Source of the DNA: SIG603 sp964369415
GTDB lineage: Bacteria > Bacillota > Clostridia > Oscillospirales > Acutalibacteraceae
DNA length: 64,000 nt
NCBI GenBank assembly: GCA_964369415.1
Contig: CAYJFP010000003.1
Location: forward strand, 62,001-126,000
Reading direction: 5' to 3'
In this document: piece by piece, positions 8,196-16,407 of the stretch
How positions within the stretch are numbered: the first letter of the stretch is position 1
Layout of the letters: each line of letters starts with the position of its first letter
Notes under the pieces: model-generated
Databases searched by the model: none
What the model was told of the DNA's origin: nothing
Seen by the model: only the letters and a program-made list of their open reading frames with translations
Program-made: the position numbers and the translations under genes

Positions 8196-8982
8196 GACAA
8201 TTTTTAAGCAGACATTAAAGCAAAACTACAAGTTGATTTTAATTTTTATTTTTATCTTATGCTTTTACCAATCCGCAATAATTTACTTCATAAACCCCGA
8301 AGACATGTCCGAAATTAGCGGAATATTTAACCTTGCAGATGGTTTTTTAGGCCCCCTTGGTATTGATGTTACCCAGTTTACTTCTCCGCTTAATTACACC
8401 GCCTCCACCTTTTTCAGTGTTCTTGTAATGGCTTTTAGTATGGTTTTTTATATAATACTTAGCACAGGGCTTATTGCAAAACCTGTTGAAAACAGCTCGA
8501 TCACCTCTACCCTTTCTTCTCCTATTAAAAGAAGTCATTTAGTTTTTACTAAAGCTATTTTCTTGATTTTTTCACTTTTTGTACTATATCTATCTGTTTT
8601 TATAAGTGGCACTTTGGCTCTTAATTCTTATGGTGACTTTGAAGTTTTAAAGTATTTAAATTTAGTTTTCACCACATACTTGCTATCTTCCTTTATGGCT
8701 ATGCTGTCATATTTTATTTCAATCTGCTTTTGCACTTCTAGGCTTGGAATTAATTTGGCAACCGCTGTTCCAATTGGATTTTTATTTTTAGATATTCTCT
8801 CAGGTGTTGGAGAAGATTTAAGTTTTCTAAAAAAAATAACCCCATTTGGATATTTTGACAGCATTCAAATTATCACTAATGAGATTAATAGTATTTATTT
8901 AATTTTTGCTTTTTCTCTTGCAATTTTTCTACTTATATTTCTATCTGTTAAAATTTTCGATAAAAAAAACCTGCCTATTTAA
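8188..8982 (+). CDS. ABC-2 type transporter permease
   Basis: 264 residues from ATG 8188, preceded by GGAGGG inside the ATPase gene; an in-frame upstream start at 8146 would lengthen the overlap and lacks a site. About six hydrophobic helices are visible, with a large extracytoplasmic loop after the first. This is the ABC-2 permease layout in which two copies form the channel with the adjacent ATPase. No substrate-specific motif is seen. The gene's last codons form the left arm of the terminator at 8965-8998. Confidence 0.8.
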   Translation: MNKTIFKQTLKQNYKLILIFIFILCFYQSAIIYFINPEDMSEISGIFNLADGFLGPLGIDVTQFTSPLNYTASTFFSVLVMAFSMVFYIILSTGLIAKPVENSSITSTLSSPIKRSHLVFTKAIFLIFSLFVLYLSVFISGTLALNSYGDFEVLKYLNLVFTTYLLSSFMAMLSYFISICFCTSRLGINLATAVPIGFLFLDILSGVGEDLSFLKKITPFGYFDSIQIITNEINSIYLIFAFSLAIFLLIFLSVKIFDKKNLPI

Positions 8983-8998
8983 CTTTAGGCAGGTTTTA
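8965..8998. terminator. Bidirectional terminator between ABC permease and HPr-like gene
   Basis: AAAACCTGCCTA and TAGGCAGGTTTT form a 12-bp stem around a short loop that contains the permease stop codon (8980-8982). A-rich and T-rich flanks serve both convergent genes. Confidence 0.75.
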
Positions 8999-9223
8999 TC
9001 ATTGAAAAAATTTTTCGAGCACTTCCATCACATCATCTGTAGGGCTGTGAATAATAAGCTCCATCGGTTTTTGAAAATCGAGACTAAAAATTCCCATCAT
9101 AGACTTTGCATTAACTACATATTTTCCAGAACATAAATCAAAATCTCCATCCATCATAGAAACCGTATTTACAAAAGATTTCACATCATCAATCGACAAA
9201 AGTTTCACTAGACGTCGCTCCAT
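8999..9223 (-). CDS. HPr-like protein lacking the active-site histidine
   Basis: 74 residues from the ATG at 9223, which has AAGGAG 6 bases upstream; the longer frame to 9250 would overlap the neighbour's stop region without a site. The protein keeps the HPr Ser46 region as 'NAKSMMGIFSLD' (Ser41 here aligns with HPr Ser46). The position 31 residues earlier, where HPr has His15, falls on Ser10/Ile11, and no His is nearby. It cannot be a PEP-dependent phosphocarrier through a histidine. It lies 14 bases after an HPr-like gene with the opposite pattern, so the two are probably cotranscribed. The likely role is regulatory, by analogy with other non-catalytic HPr paralogues. Confidence 0.75.
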   Translation of the reverse strand: MERRLVKLLSIDDVKSFVNTVSMMDGDFDLCSGKYVVNAKSMMGIFSLDFQKPMELIIHSPTDDVMEVLEKFFQ

Positions 9224-9237
9224 AATACTCTCCTTTA

Positions 9238-9498
9238 TCATAACATACACTCCTTTAAAAAAACTTTAAGCTCTTCAAACGCTATTTCTTCGTCTTCACC
9301 TTCAATTACAATAGTAAACTTTTCATTACATTTTATATCTAAATTCATAACAAGCATCAATCTGGTAATTTCGGCTTTTTTTTCGCCTTTTTTTATATAA
9401 ATTTTACTTCTATACTTTTTAGCTTCTTTTGCAATTAAACCAAGCGGTCTTACATGCAAGCCCATTTCGCACTCAGCCCTATATTCAAAGCTTTTCAT
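9238..9498 (-). CDS. HPr-like phosphocarrier with His site but no Ser46
   Basis: 86 residues from ATG 9498, with GGGGAGA 7 bases upstream. 'GLHVRPLG' matches the HPr active site around His15. Aligned without gaps to Bacillus HPr (from memory), the Ser46 position is Arg ('EITRLMLVMNLD'), so HPr kinase could not phosphorylate it there. It is first in a two-gene unit with the His-less HPr-like gene. Enzyme I of the PTS lies 24 kb away in this window. It may be a phosphocarrier insulated from catabolite-repression signalling, or a PTS-related regulator. No EII genes are nearby. Confidence 0.75.
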   Translation of the reverse strand: MKSFEYRAECEMGLHVRPLGLIAKEAKKYRSKIYIKKGEKKAEITRLMLVMNLDIKCNEKFTIVIEGEDEEIAFEELKVFLKECML

Positions 9499-9617
9499 AG
9501 AGTCTCTCCCCAAAATCAAATCTTAAAGATGATTTTACGACAAAAATCAGGATATGTCAATAATATTTAACTAAATTATAAGTATTTACACCCACCAGAT
9601 TCTTAATACAATTAAAT

Positions 9618-10748
9618 TCATTTGTTTATTTTTGATAAAAAGAGAGTTGCAAGGCCTCTTAGCCTTTCATAACTATGATCAAAAAATTTCATGTAGCCTT
9701 CACATAAAATATTCAAATCACGGCTATCATCCTCTGTAAAGGGCTCACAATATCTTTTGCACCCACCTCTACAGATGTTTACATGTCTACATTTTAAACA
9801 TTTTTCGTGTATTTTAGATGAATTTTCTACGAATTTTAGTTCTTTTCTTTTTTCGTTAATCTGATTAAAATTATTCTCATTAAAATTTCCAAGTTTGTAT
9901 TTATCAAGTACATAGAAGTCGCAAGGATAGCAGCTTCCGTCGGCTTCAACGATGTTTTGCCACGAACAAATTCCGCTCATTCCACAAGATTCAGGTGGAT
10001 ACCCCAAAATCATCTCTATGTAATTTTCAAACTGTCTTATATGAACAGGATTTCCATTTGTAAAGTCTCTATACCAAATATCAAAAAGATTGCAAAGAAA
10101 AGTGCCCCAATCCTTTGCACTTAGTGTAAACGGCATTTTGTCACCTTCATGATTAAATGGTTGAAGGCATGGAATAAACTGCAAGTATTCAAATTGATTT
10201 TTTTTGTAAAAATTATATACACTTTGTATTTTTTTTGCCGTTACAGAATTAACAACGCAAAGAATATTAAAGTCCACCTTGTACTTTTTCATGGACTCTA
10301 TTCCTTCCATCACTCTTTTAAAGCTTCCTTTATCTTTATTGTCTACCCTAAATGCATCGTGACACTCTTTTGTGCCATCAAGCGACACACCTATTAAAAA
10401 ATTGTTTTCTTTAAAAAACTTTGCCCATTCATCGTCTATTACAAACCCATTGGTTTGAAGTGCATTGTGCACTTCAAGCCCAGGTTTTTTATATTTTTTT
10501 TGAATTTCTATATACTTTTTGTAAAAATCTAGCCCTGCTAAAGTTGGCTCACCACCCTGAAATGCAACCGTTAAATGCCCCTCGGCAAAATCGACCGCTT
10601 CTTTAATGACATTTTCAAGAGTCTCCTCTTTCATAATTCCATAGCTTTCAACCTCTCTATTGTCCGCAGTATCAAAGTAAAAGCAGTATTTACACCTTAA
10701 ATTGCAAAGACTTGAGGCTGGTTTTATCATTATATTAATCGGTGGCAT
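9618..10748 (-). CDS. Radical SAM/SPASM enzyme, anaerobic sulfatase-maturase family
   Basis: 376 residues. The radical SAM cluster motif is Cys15, Cys19 and Cys22 ('CNLRCKYC'). The C-terminal SPASM region contains 'CGMSGICSWQ', 'GSCYPCDFYV' and 'CLKCRHVNICRGGCKRYC', enough cysteines for two auxiliary [4Fe-4S] clusters, with the conserved Asp next to PC. This is the anSME family, which oxidises an active-site Cys or Ser of type I sulfatases to formylglycine. No sulfatase gene lies in the window, so the substrate must be elsewhere or may not be a sulfatase. ATG 10748 has GGAG 9 bases upstream. It stands alone between AT-rich gaps. Confidence 0.8.
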   Translation of the reverse strand: MPPINIMIKPASSLCNLRCKYCFYFDTADNREVESYGIMKEETLENVIKEAVDFAEGHLTVAFQGGEPTLAGLDFYKKYIEIQKKYKKPGLEVHNALQTNGFVIDDEWAKFFKENNFLIGVSLDGTKECHDAFRVDNKDKGSFKRVMEGIESMKKYKVDFNILCVVNSVTAKKIQSVYNFYKKNQFEYLQFIPCLQPFNHEGDKMPFTLSAKDWGTFLCNLFDIWYRDFTNGNPVHIRQFENYIEMILGYPPESCGMSGICSWQNIVEADGSCYPCDFYVLDKYKLGNFNENNFNQINEKRKELKFVENSSKIHEKCLKCRHVNICRGGCKRYCEPFTEDDSRDLNILCEGYMKFFDHSYERLRGLATLFLSKINK

Positions 10749-10863
10749 TCATTATTTCTCCTTATTTTTACACATTTAGTACTAACTATCTATATCATTA
10801 TATTAAATAAATCTAATATGGTCAATATTTAATTAATATTACTTAACATATAAATATATTTTC

Positions 10864-11793
10864 TTATTCTTCTTCAACTATACCCGAAGATAAATATCTC
10901 TCACCAGTATCTGGCAGAATTACCACTATGGTTTTGTTTTTATTTTGTGGTAATTTTGCAATTCTTTCTGCTACAGAAAGCGCTGCTCCTGAGGATATTC
11001 CTACGAAATATCCCTCTTTCTTCGCCACTTCTCTTGCAGTATGAAGTGCTTCTTCAAAACTTACGCACATAATCTCATCGCAAATTTCTTTGCTCAAAGT
11101 TTCGGGCTCGAATCCAGCTCCGATTCCTTGTATTTTATGAGGACCTGCCTTACCCTCAGTTAAAAACGGTGACTCTTGTGGCTCGACGCCTACAACTTTA
11201 ATTTTATCATTTTTCTCTTTTAGATATTTTCCGCATCCCGATACTGTTCCACCTGTACCTATCGCACTTACAAAAATATCTACATTGCCTAAGCTATCTT
11301 CCCATATTTCAGGCCCTGTTGTTTTATAGTGAACCTCTGGGTTCGACGGATTAACGAATTGCCCCGCTAAAATGCTATTGGGCATACTATCTTTTAGACT
11401 CTGAGCTTTAGCTATAGCGCCTTTCATGCCAAGCTTGCCTTCTGTCAAAACAAGCTCTGCTCCATAGGCTTTTAACAGGCTTCTTCTTTCCTTACTCATG
11501 GTTTCAGGCATTACCAATATGGCTTTATACCCTTTCGAGGCACACATCGCAGCTATACCTATTCCGGTATTTCCACTTGTAGGCTCAATAATAACCGAAC
11601 CTTCTTTTAGTATTCCTTTATTTTCATAATCTTCTATCATGTTTTTTGCAATTCTATCTTTTACGCTTCCAGCTGGATTAAAGTACTCAAGCTTTGCAAG
11701 TATAGTCGCTTCTATATCATTTTCTTTCATGTATCTGTTAAGTTTGACTAGTGGTGTTTTTCCCACTAAAGTTTCAAATGAATTATAAATCAT
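10864..11793 (-). CDS. cysK: Cysteine synthase A (O-acetylserine sulfhydrylase)
   Basis: 309 residues from ATG 11793, which has AAGGAG 7 bases upstream; the longer frame overlaps the upstream stop. PLP-dependent fold II: the lysine lies in 'GSVKDRIAKNM', and the substrate loop is 'PTSGNTGIGIA'. It makes cysteine from O-acetylserine and sulfide. The length and motifs are full for CysK, and CysM-specific features are not seen. It is the third gene of a unit with a sugar-kinase-like gene 16 bases upstream, an unusual partner; no cysE is present in the window. Confidence 0.88.
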   Translation of the reverse strand: MIYNSFETLVGKTPLVKLNRYMKENDIEATILAKLEYFNPAGSVKDRIAKNMIEDYENKGILKEGSVIIEPTSGNTGIGIAAMCASKGYKAILVMPETMSKERRSLLKAYGAELVLTEGKLGMKGAIAKAQSLKDSMPNSILAGQFVNPSNPEVHYKTTGPEIWEDSLGNVDIFVSAIGTGGTVSGCGKYLKEKNDKIKVVGVEPQESPFLTEGKAGPHKIQGIGAGFEPETLSKEICDEIMCVSFEEALHTAREVAKKEGYFVGISSGAALSVAERIAKLPQNKNKTIVVILPDTGERYLSSGIVEEE

Positions 11794-11809
11794 TTTATTT
11801 TCTCCTTTT

Positions 11810-12901
11810 CTAACTAAATTGTTTAACAATTTTATTCATATCATTAAAATTTTCTTCCATATCGCTTAATAGTTTAAGCTGTGTTCTACCTCTATATAAA
11901 TTATGCAAAGGCTCGTTTATTTTAAAGTAGAAATCACCCTCAAGATAATCAGTCAAAAATCTTATGGCGCTTTCAAGTGTCATTATCTTAGCACCAAAAG
12001 CAAGGTATTGAATTTCTGTCTCCGTAAGCGTTTCCCCTGCTGATTCCATAAACCCTTTGGTGAAAAGCTCATATAACTCTAGGCTAAAATTTACTTTTGA
12101 CAAATCTTTTTCATCTTCTTGGCAATTATTTGCTGAAAATCTGATTGTATCGCCAAAATCATAAGCACAAAGTCCCGGCATAACCGTGTCAAGGTCTATT
12201 ACACATATTGCTTTCATAGTTTTCTTATCAAACAAAATATTATTAAGCTTTGTATCATTGTGTGTTACCCTTAATGGTATTTTTCCACTTTTTTGCAAAT
12301 TAATTAAAACTGAACACTCTTCTTCTCTTTCAAGTATAAAACCAATCTCATTTTGTATATCTTTTGCTCTATTAAAGCTATCTTTTTTTATTGCATCTTT
12401 AAAATTTTCTAGCCTGTTTTTTGTATCATGAAACTGTTTTATTGTCTCGTTTAAAGTTTTGGCTGAATAAGTAGACAGCAGCTTTTGAAATGTACCAAAC
12501 GCTTTTCCACTCTCGTACATATTTTCTGGTTTTTCTGGTTTTTGTAAGCATACTGTATCCTCTATAAATAAATAAACTCTCCAATAATCTCCATTTGTAT
12601 CGCAAAGAAAATTTTTATTTTCAAGTGTTTTAATTACATTAAGACTTTCCCTATTTGAGTCTCCACCATTTTCTTTAATTATTTTTATTAAATGCTCTGT
12701 GACTCCCACAATATTTTGCATTAGTTCCTTAGGATTTAAAAAAACAGTTTTATTAATTTTTTGTAGAATATATCTCGTATTTTGTGTTTTCACAAGAAAT
12801 GTGTCATTTATATGTCCAAACCCATACTTTTCTACCGATATTCCTCTTAAGGCAAAAGAATTCAGTATATTATTAAACATTTTTAAATCTACGTCTTTCA
12901 T
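11810..12901 (-). CDS. APH-fold kinase, N-acetylhexosamine kinase (NahK)-like
   Basis: 363 residues of the aminoglycoside phosphotransferase/choline kinase fold. The N-lobe has 'YGFGHINDTFLV' and the catalytic loop is 'LRVTHNDTKLNNILFD', with the Asp-x4-Asn pattern; 'VIDLDTVMPG' supplies the metal-binding Asp. This start and length fit the phosphotransferase family containing N-acetylhexosamine 1-kinase of the lacto-N-biose pathway. The upstream gene is a nucleotidyltransferase, which supports a sugar-1-phosphate to NDP-sugar route, although the exact sugar is unknown. AGGAGG lies just upstream of the ATG. A 14-bp hairpin separates it from the nucleotidyltransferase. Confidence 0.65.
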   Translation of the reverse strand: MKDVDLKMFNNILNSFALRGISVEKYGFGHINDTFLVKTQNTRYILQKINKTVFLNPKELMQNIVGVTEHLIKIIKENGGDSNRESLNVIKTLENKNFLCDTNGDYWRVYLFIEDTVCLQKPEKPENMYESGKAFGTFQKLLSTYSAKTLNETIKQFHDTKNRLENFKDAIKKDSFNRAKDIQNEIGFILEREEECSVLINLQKSGKIPLRVTHNDTKLNNILFDKKTMKAICVIDLDTVMPGLCAYDFGDTIRFSANNCQEDEKDLSKVNFSLELYELFTKGFMESAGETLTETEIQYLAFGAKIMTLESAIRFLTDYLEGDFYFKINEPLHNLYRGRTQLKLLSDMEENFNDMNKIVKQFS

Positions 12902-12935
12902 GCAAAACCTCCTAATAAAACAGGATAATTATACA

Positions 12936-12974
12936 TTGGCGCAGCTTTGACAATAAATTTCAAAGCTGCGCCAA
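12936..12974 (-). terminator. Strong hairpin between nucleotidyltransferase and kinase genes
   Basis: A perfect 14-bp stem (12936-12949 with 12961-12974, core GGCGCAGC/GCTGCGCC) around an 11-nt loop. On the minus strand no long T-run follows, so it may attenuate, process or stabilise the mRNA rather than fully terminate it. Confidence 0.55.
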
Positions 12975-12994
12975 TAATTAGTAAAGTCTATTAA

Positions 12995-13906
12995 TTAAGC
13001 CCACAAGTCCTCAGGATATAATCCTTGCTCTGTTTTTTCTTTAATGGCATTAATAACAGATGGTTTATCCTCTTTATATGTAACACCATGCCATTTATCT
13101 CCGCTATAGAGCACATGAACTTTTGCAGTATCTTCGTTTATCATTTTGCTGATAGTGCTTCCTATATAATATTCACTTTTGGTGATATTATCTTTATTTT
13201 GGATTAAAAACTCCTTAAAACCTTCGCTGATTTCATCTATATAACTTCTTTTAAAGCCCCATAAATTCATCGACACGACAGTCTCACCAGAAATATCCTT
13301 ATAGCTTGCTCCATCATCTTCTGTATATTTAATTTTTCCGTCTTTTAATTCTATTTTGAGATATTCTTCTATTTCTTCTAAGGTATCGTCAGCCTTAACT
13401 GTACAAACACCTCTTGAAACGCTTCCGTTTTCAGTTACTGTATTCTTTAGGTAATAACCTACCATACAGTGATCTTCCTCGCTTGTATTTTCAGTAAGAA
13501 AATCATAAACCAACTGAAATCCTTTTGGACCATAATAGTCATCCGCATTTATAACTGCAAAGGGACCGTCTACTATTTCTCTTGCAGCATAAATCGCATG
13601 GCTTGTCCCCCAAGGTTTTACTCTTCCCTCTGGAAGTTCAAACCCTTCTGGCACATCATCGACACTTTGATAAGCATATTTAACATTCATTATTTTGGAA
13701 AGTCTATCGCCTATCGCCTCTTTAAAAGCCTTTTCGATTTCATGCTTAATAATAAAAACAACAGATTCAAAGCCTGCCTTTTTAGCATCATAAACCGAAT
13801 AGTCTATTATAAGCTGATCATTAGGACCAACAGGGTCGATTTGTTTAATTCCTCCGTACCTACTGCCCATTCCGGCAGCCATTACAACTAACACAGGTTT
13901 TTTCAT
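12995..13906 (-). CDS. Sugar-phosphate nucleotidyltransferase
   Basis: 303 residues. The N-terminal nucleotide-binding motif is 'VVMAAGMGSRYGGIKQ' (res 7-22), the family GxGxRxG...K signature, and 'AVINADDYYG' carries the metal-binding Asp pair. It belongs to the NTP_transferase family that makes NDP-sugars from sugar-1-phosphates. A short Clostridia branch pairs it with NahK-like kinases, as here (next gene downstream). UTP specificity is likely but not proven. The C-terminal domain is shorter than in GalU or GlmU. The start has TAGGAGGAA upstream and a TATAAT-like -10 at about 13940 on the minus strand. Confidence 0.75.
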   Translation of the reverse strand: MKKPVLVVMAAGMGSRYGGIKQIDPVGPNDQLIIDYSVYDAKKAGFESVVFIIKHEIEKAFKEAIGDRLSKIMNVKYAYQSVDDVPEGFELPEGRVKPWGTSHAIYAAREIVDGPFAVINADDYYGPKGFQLVYDFLTENTSEEDHCMVGYYLKNTVTENGSVSRGVCTVKADDTLEEIEEYLKIELKDGKIKYTEDDGASYKDISGETVVSMNLWGFKRSYIDEISEGFKEFLIQNKDNITKSEYYIGSTISKMINEDTAKVHVLYSGDKWHGVTYKEDKPSVINAIKEKTEQGLYPEDLWA

Positions 13907-13998
13907 AAGTTCCTCCTAATTTTTATTTTAGTTCATTATACTATAAACAAATGAAAAAAGCCACTGTAAATTTTTTATTATTCCATTTTCTCTAATAC

Positions 13999-14028
13999 AA
14001 AAGCCGACTTTATGTTAAAGTCAGCTTT
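13999..14028 (-). terminator. Terminator of the cca operon
   Basis: On the minus strand AAAGCTGACTTT pairs with AAAGTCGGCTTT (one U-G pair) around a 5-nt loop, followed by TTTTG. It lies immediately after the cca stop codon. Confidence 0.65.
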
Positions 14029-15354
14029 CTATCTATAATTATTTTTAACAAAATCCAGTATTTGGATTTTATTATTTTCAATCTTTTCATCAATAATAAG
14101 GTCCAAAACACTACTTAAAATAGCTCCTATTTTTTCTCCTCTTTCAATTCCTAGTAAAACTAAATCATCTCCATTTATTTCTAAATCAGAAATTTTATAG
14201 ATTATTTTTGTATTTTCAATTTCTTTTAATATCTTATCCGAAGTTAAACTTTTTTCTAAATTAAGACTTAACGCAACATCTGATTTTGCCATTAAATCAC
14301 ACTTCATAAGAATTAATAAGTCCTTTGTAAACCCACCTCCAAAACGCTTAAACAGCCTTAGCATTTCATTTTTCGACTTTGGAAATTTAGTTCTGTGGTG
14401 CCTAATTAACTTACATACATATTCTATTGTTTTTCTGTCAAAACAAAGTCTTTCAAGCTCTTTTTTAGCAATTTTTGCTCCTACATGTGCATGTCCGTAA
14501 AAGTGCGCAATGCTTTTTTCATCTATAGTTTTACACTGTGGTTTTCCTACGTCGTGTAAAAGAATCGCTAATCTCACTGCTAAACTTTCACTTTTACAAA
14601 ACTTAAGCGCCCTTAAACTATGCTCAAGAACATCATATTTATGATAGACAGTTTCTTGAGAGCATGAAGCCATATTTTTAAAATCAGGAAGCATTTCAAA
14701 CATTACTTCCAAATTTTGCTTTACACAAGAATAAGCAAACGGAGCTACAACTATCCTTTTAAACTCTTCCCTTTTTCTCTCCCATGACACGTAATTTATG
14801 TCTTTATGCATCAATTTTATGGCTTTTTGTGTATCTTTTTCTATCTCAAAACCTAATTCAGCAGAAAATCTTACCGCCCTTACTATTCTAAGCGCGTCTT
14901 CATAAAATCTTTCCTGTGCTTTTCCTACGCTTCTGATAACTTTGCTTTCAAGGTCTTTTCGACCTAAAAAAGGGTCTATAGTCCCAACTTTAGGTGAATA
15001 AGCCATCGCATTTATGGTAAAATCTCTTCTTTTTAAATCGCCATTTATATCCTTTATAAATTTCACTTCATCAGGCCTTCTTCTGTCTTTATAACTTCCT
15101 TCTTCTCTAAAAGTAGTTATTTCAAGAGCCTGATCATCTATTATTACCGTGACTGTTCCGTGTTTCACCCCTATATCCAAGGTCTTATAACTCGAAAAAA
15201 GATTCAAAATCTCATTCGGCAAGGCACTAGTACATATGTCATAGTCTTTAGGATGTCTGTTCAAAAGCATATCTCTTACACAGCCTCCCACGATATACGC
15301 TTCATGTTCATTAAGTATATCTAGTGCTTTCAATACATATGAGGGTAAATTCAT
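14029..15354 (-). CDS. cca: CCA-adding tRNA nucleotidyltransferase
   Basis: 441 residues. The pol-beta nucleotidyltransferase head is 'IVGGCVRDML' (21-30) with the metal-binding pair D37/D39 in 'DYDIC'. A tRNA-binding middle region follows, then an HD domain with 'LAILLHDVGKPQ'. This architecture (PolyA_pol, RNA-binding, HD) is the common Firmicute Cca that adds or repairs the 3' CCA of tRNAs. Its ATG overlaps the stop of the upstream membrane-protein gene by one base (TAATG), so the two are translationally coupled. GAAGGA inside the upstream gene is the ribosome binding site. Confidence 0.88.
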   Translation of the reverse strand: MNLPSYVLKALDILNEHEAYIVGGCVRDMLLNRHPKDYDICTSALPNEILNLFSSYKTLDIGVKHGTVTVIIDDQALEITTFREEGSYKDRRRPDEVKFIKDINGDLKRRDFTINAMAYSPKVGTIDPFLGRKDLESKVIRSVGKAQERFYEDALRIVRAVRFSAELGFEIEKDTQKAIKLMHKDINYVSWERKREEFKRIVVAPFAYSCVKQNLEVMFEMLPDFKNMASCSQETVYHKYDVLEHSLRALKFCKSESLAVRLAILLHDVGKPQCKTIDEKSIAHFYGHAHVGAKIAKKELERLCFDRKTIEYVCKLIRHHRTKFPKSKNEMLRLFKRFGGGFTKDLLILMKCDLMAKSDVALSLNLEKSLTSDKILKEIENTKIIYKISDLEINGDDLVLLGIERGEKIGAILSSVLDLIIDEKIENNKIQILDFVKNNYR

Positions 15355-16205
15355 TAATTTATTCCTTCTTCGTACATAAATATAGCCGTGTTTCTATTGT
15401 AAAGTCCGAGAGAAAGATAAATATCAAACATTATGTTTTCAGAGCCTTCCTCTTCATATCTTGTTTTAGCTAGAAACTCATCAAGTGTCGTTGTTTCTGA
15501 TGCTCCATTGTTATACATCACTGTTATTTGGTCTTCGTGCGGATTAATTCCTGTTATAAGCGCATATTCTACAGAATTTGACTCATCATCAAAATACATA
15601 AAGATAACAGGCAATCCACTGCCTAGTGACTCGTATATTTTCTCGATATATCTGTAATTATTTAAGTTTTCATATACATCTACTTTATAATTACTAAGCC
15701 AGTCGTCAAGAACTTTTTGTGTATCCGCAGCTGAAATTAAATCGTACTCTACCTCAGGCTTTGAAAGTGCAAAATATGCAGAAAACGTATCTATAACAAA
15801 ATCCACACTATTCTCTCTTGAAACTGCTGTTAATTCCAACTGATAACTTTGATTGTAAACTTCATCTTCTGTAATATAATACACGCTATCGTTTGTACTA
15901 AGCGCCCAAACTTGATTATAACTTATTAAAATTCCGACTACTACCATTACAAAAACAAGCAAAAACAGCATTTCTTTAACCATTTTAACCACCGCAAAAG
16001 AAACAGGCTCATTATTATTAAAAACCTTTAATTTGCTAGTGTGCTTTTCCTTTTTTCTTTTTTGAGTCGGATTATAATTTGCTCTTTGTGCAAATTCAGA
16101 AATATCAATATTTTCATTTTCCGCACTTGTTTGTATCGGTTCTCCTGAAAAAATTTCACCGGTAAACTCAAATGCATCATCTCTTTTGTTAGACTCTTTT
16201 TTCAT
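15354..16205 (-). CDS. Membrane-anchored protein with degenerate C39-peptidase-like domain
   Basis: 283 residues from the ATG at 16205; a longer frame to 16286 exists but its extra start has no better site. A polar N-terminus of about 70 residues precedes one transmembrane helix at about 76-96 and an outer domain. The region 'VEYALITGINPHEDQITVMY' followed by 'TTTLDEFLAKTRYE' resembles the His-containing half of C39-type peptidases ('H-x-V-V-x-G' then a 'YS-x-x-EF' element), but the His position is Glu or Tyr. No active Cys is visible. It is therefore probably a non-catalytic fold. It is translationally coupled to cca. The family call is inference from pattern only. Confidence 0.5.
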   Translation of the reverse strand: MKKESNKRDDAFEFTGEIFSGEPIQTSAENENIDISEFAQRANYNPTQKRKKEKHTSKLKVFNNNEPVSFAVVKMVKEMLFLLVFVMVVVGILISYNQVWALSTNDSVYYITEDEVYNQSYQLELTAVSRENSVDFVIDTFSAYFALSKPEVEYDLISAADTQKVLDDWLSNYKVDVYENLNNYRYIEKIYESLGSGLPVIFMYFDDESNSVEYALITGINPHEDQITVMYNNGASETTTLDEFLAKTRYEEEGSENIMFDIYLSLGLYNRNTAIFMYEEGIN

Positions 16206-16328
16206 TACTATTATGGCCACCCTTTCAAAGGAAAAATTACATATAATCATTTTCATTTTATCACAAAAAACATCAAACTTCAACACAATAATAAATTTTA
16301 ATATATATTATAGTTATTGTTAAAACTA

Positions 16329-16357
16329 TTGTAAGACTAATAGTTATATGGTAAAAT
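16329..16357 (+). promoter_or_regulatory. Promoter of superoxide reductase gene with inverted repeats
   Basis: TTGTAA (16329-16334), 17-nt spacer, TAAAAT (16352-16357). AATAGTTATAT in the spacer (16339-16349) recurs inverted as ATATAACTATT (16372-16382), and AACTATT (16324-16330) pairs with AATAGTT (16339-16345). TTATAGTTATTGTTA at 16308-16322 resembles a PerR/Fur box at 12 of 15 positions. Confidence 0.45.
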
Positions 16358-16407
16358 AAATATACTTAAATATATAACTATTTTACGCTTTAGAAAGAGG
16401 TGTTTTT

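Noticed and set aside
7472..8200. 242-codon minus-strand frame opposite the ABC ATPase
   Set aside because: It is a shadow of a well-supported gene and has no ribosome binding site.
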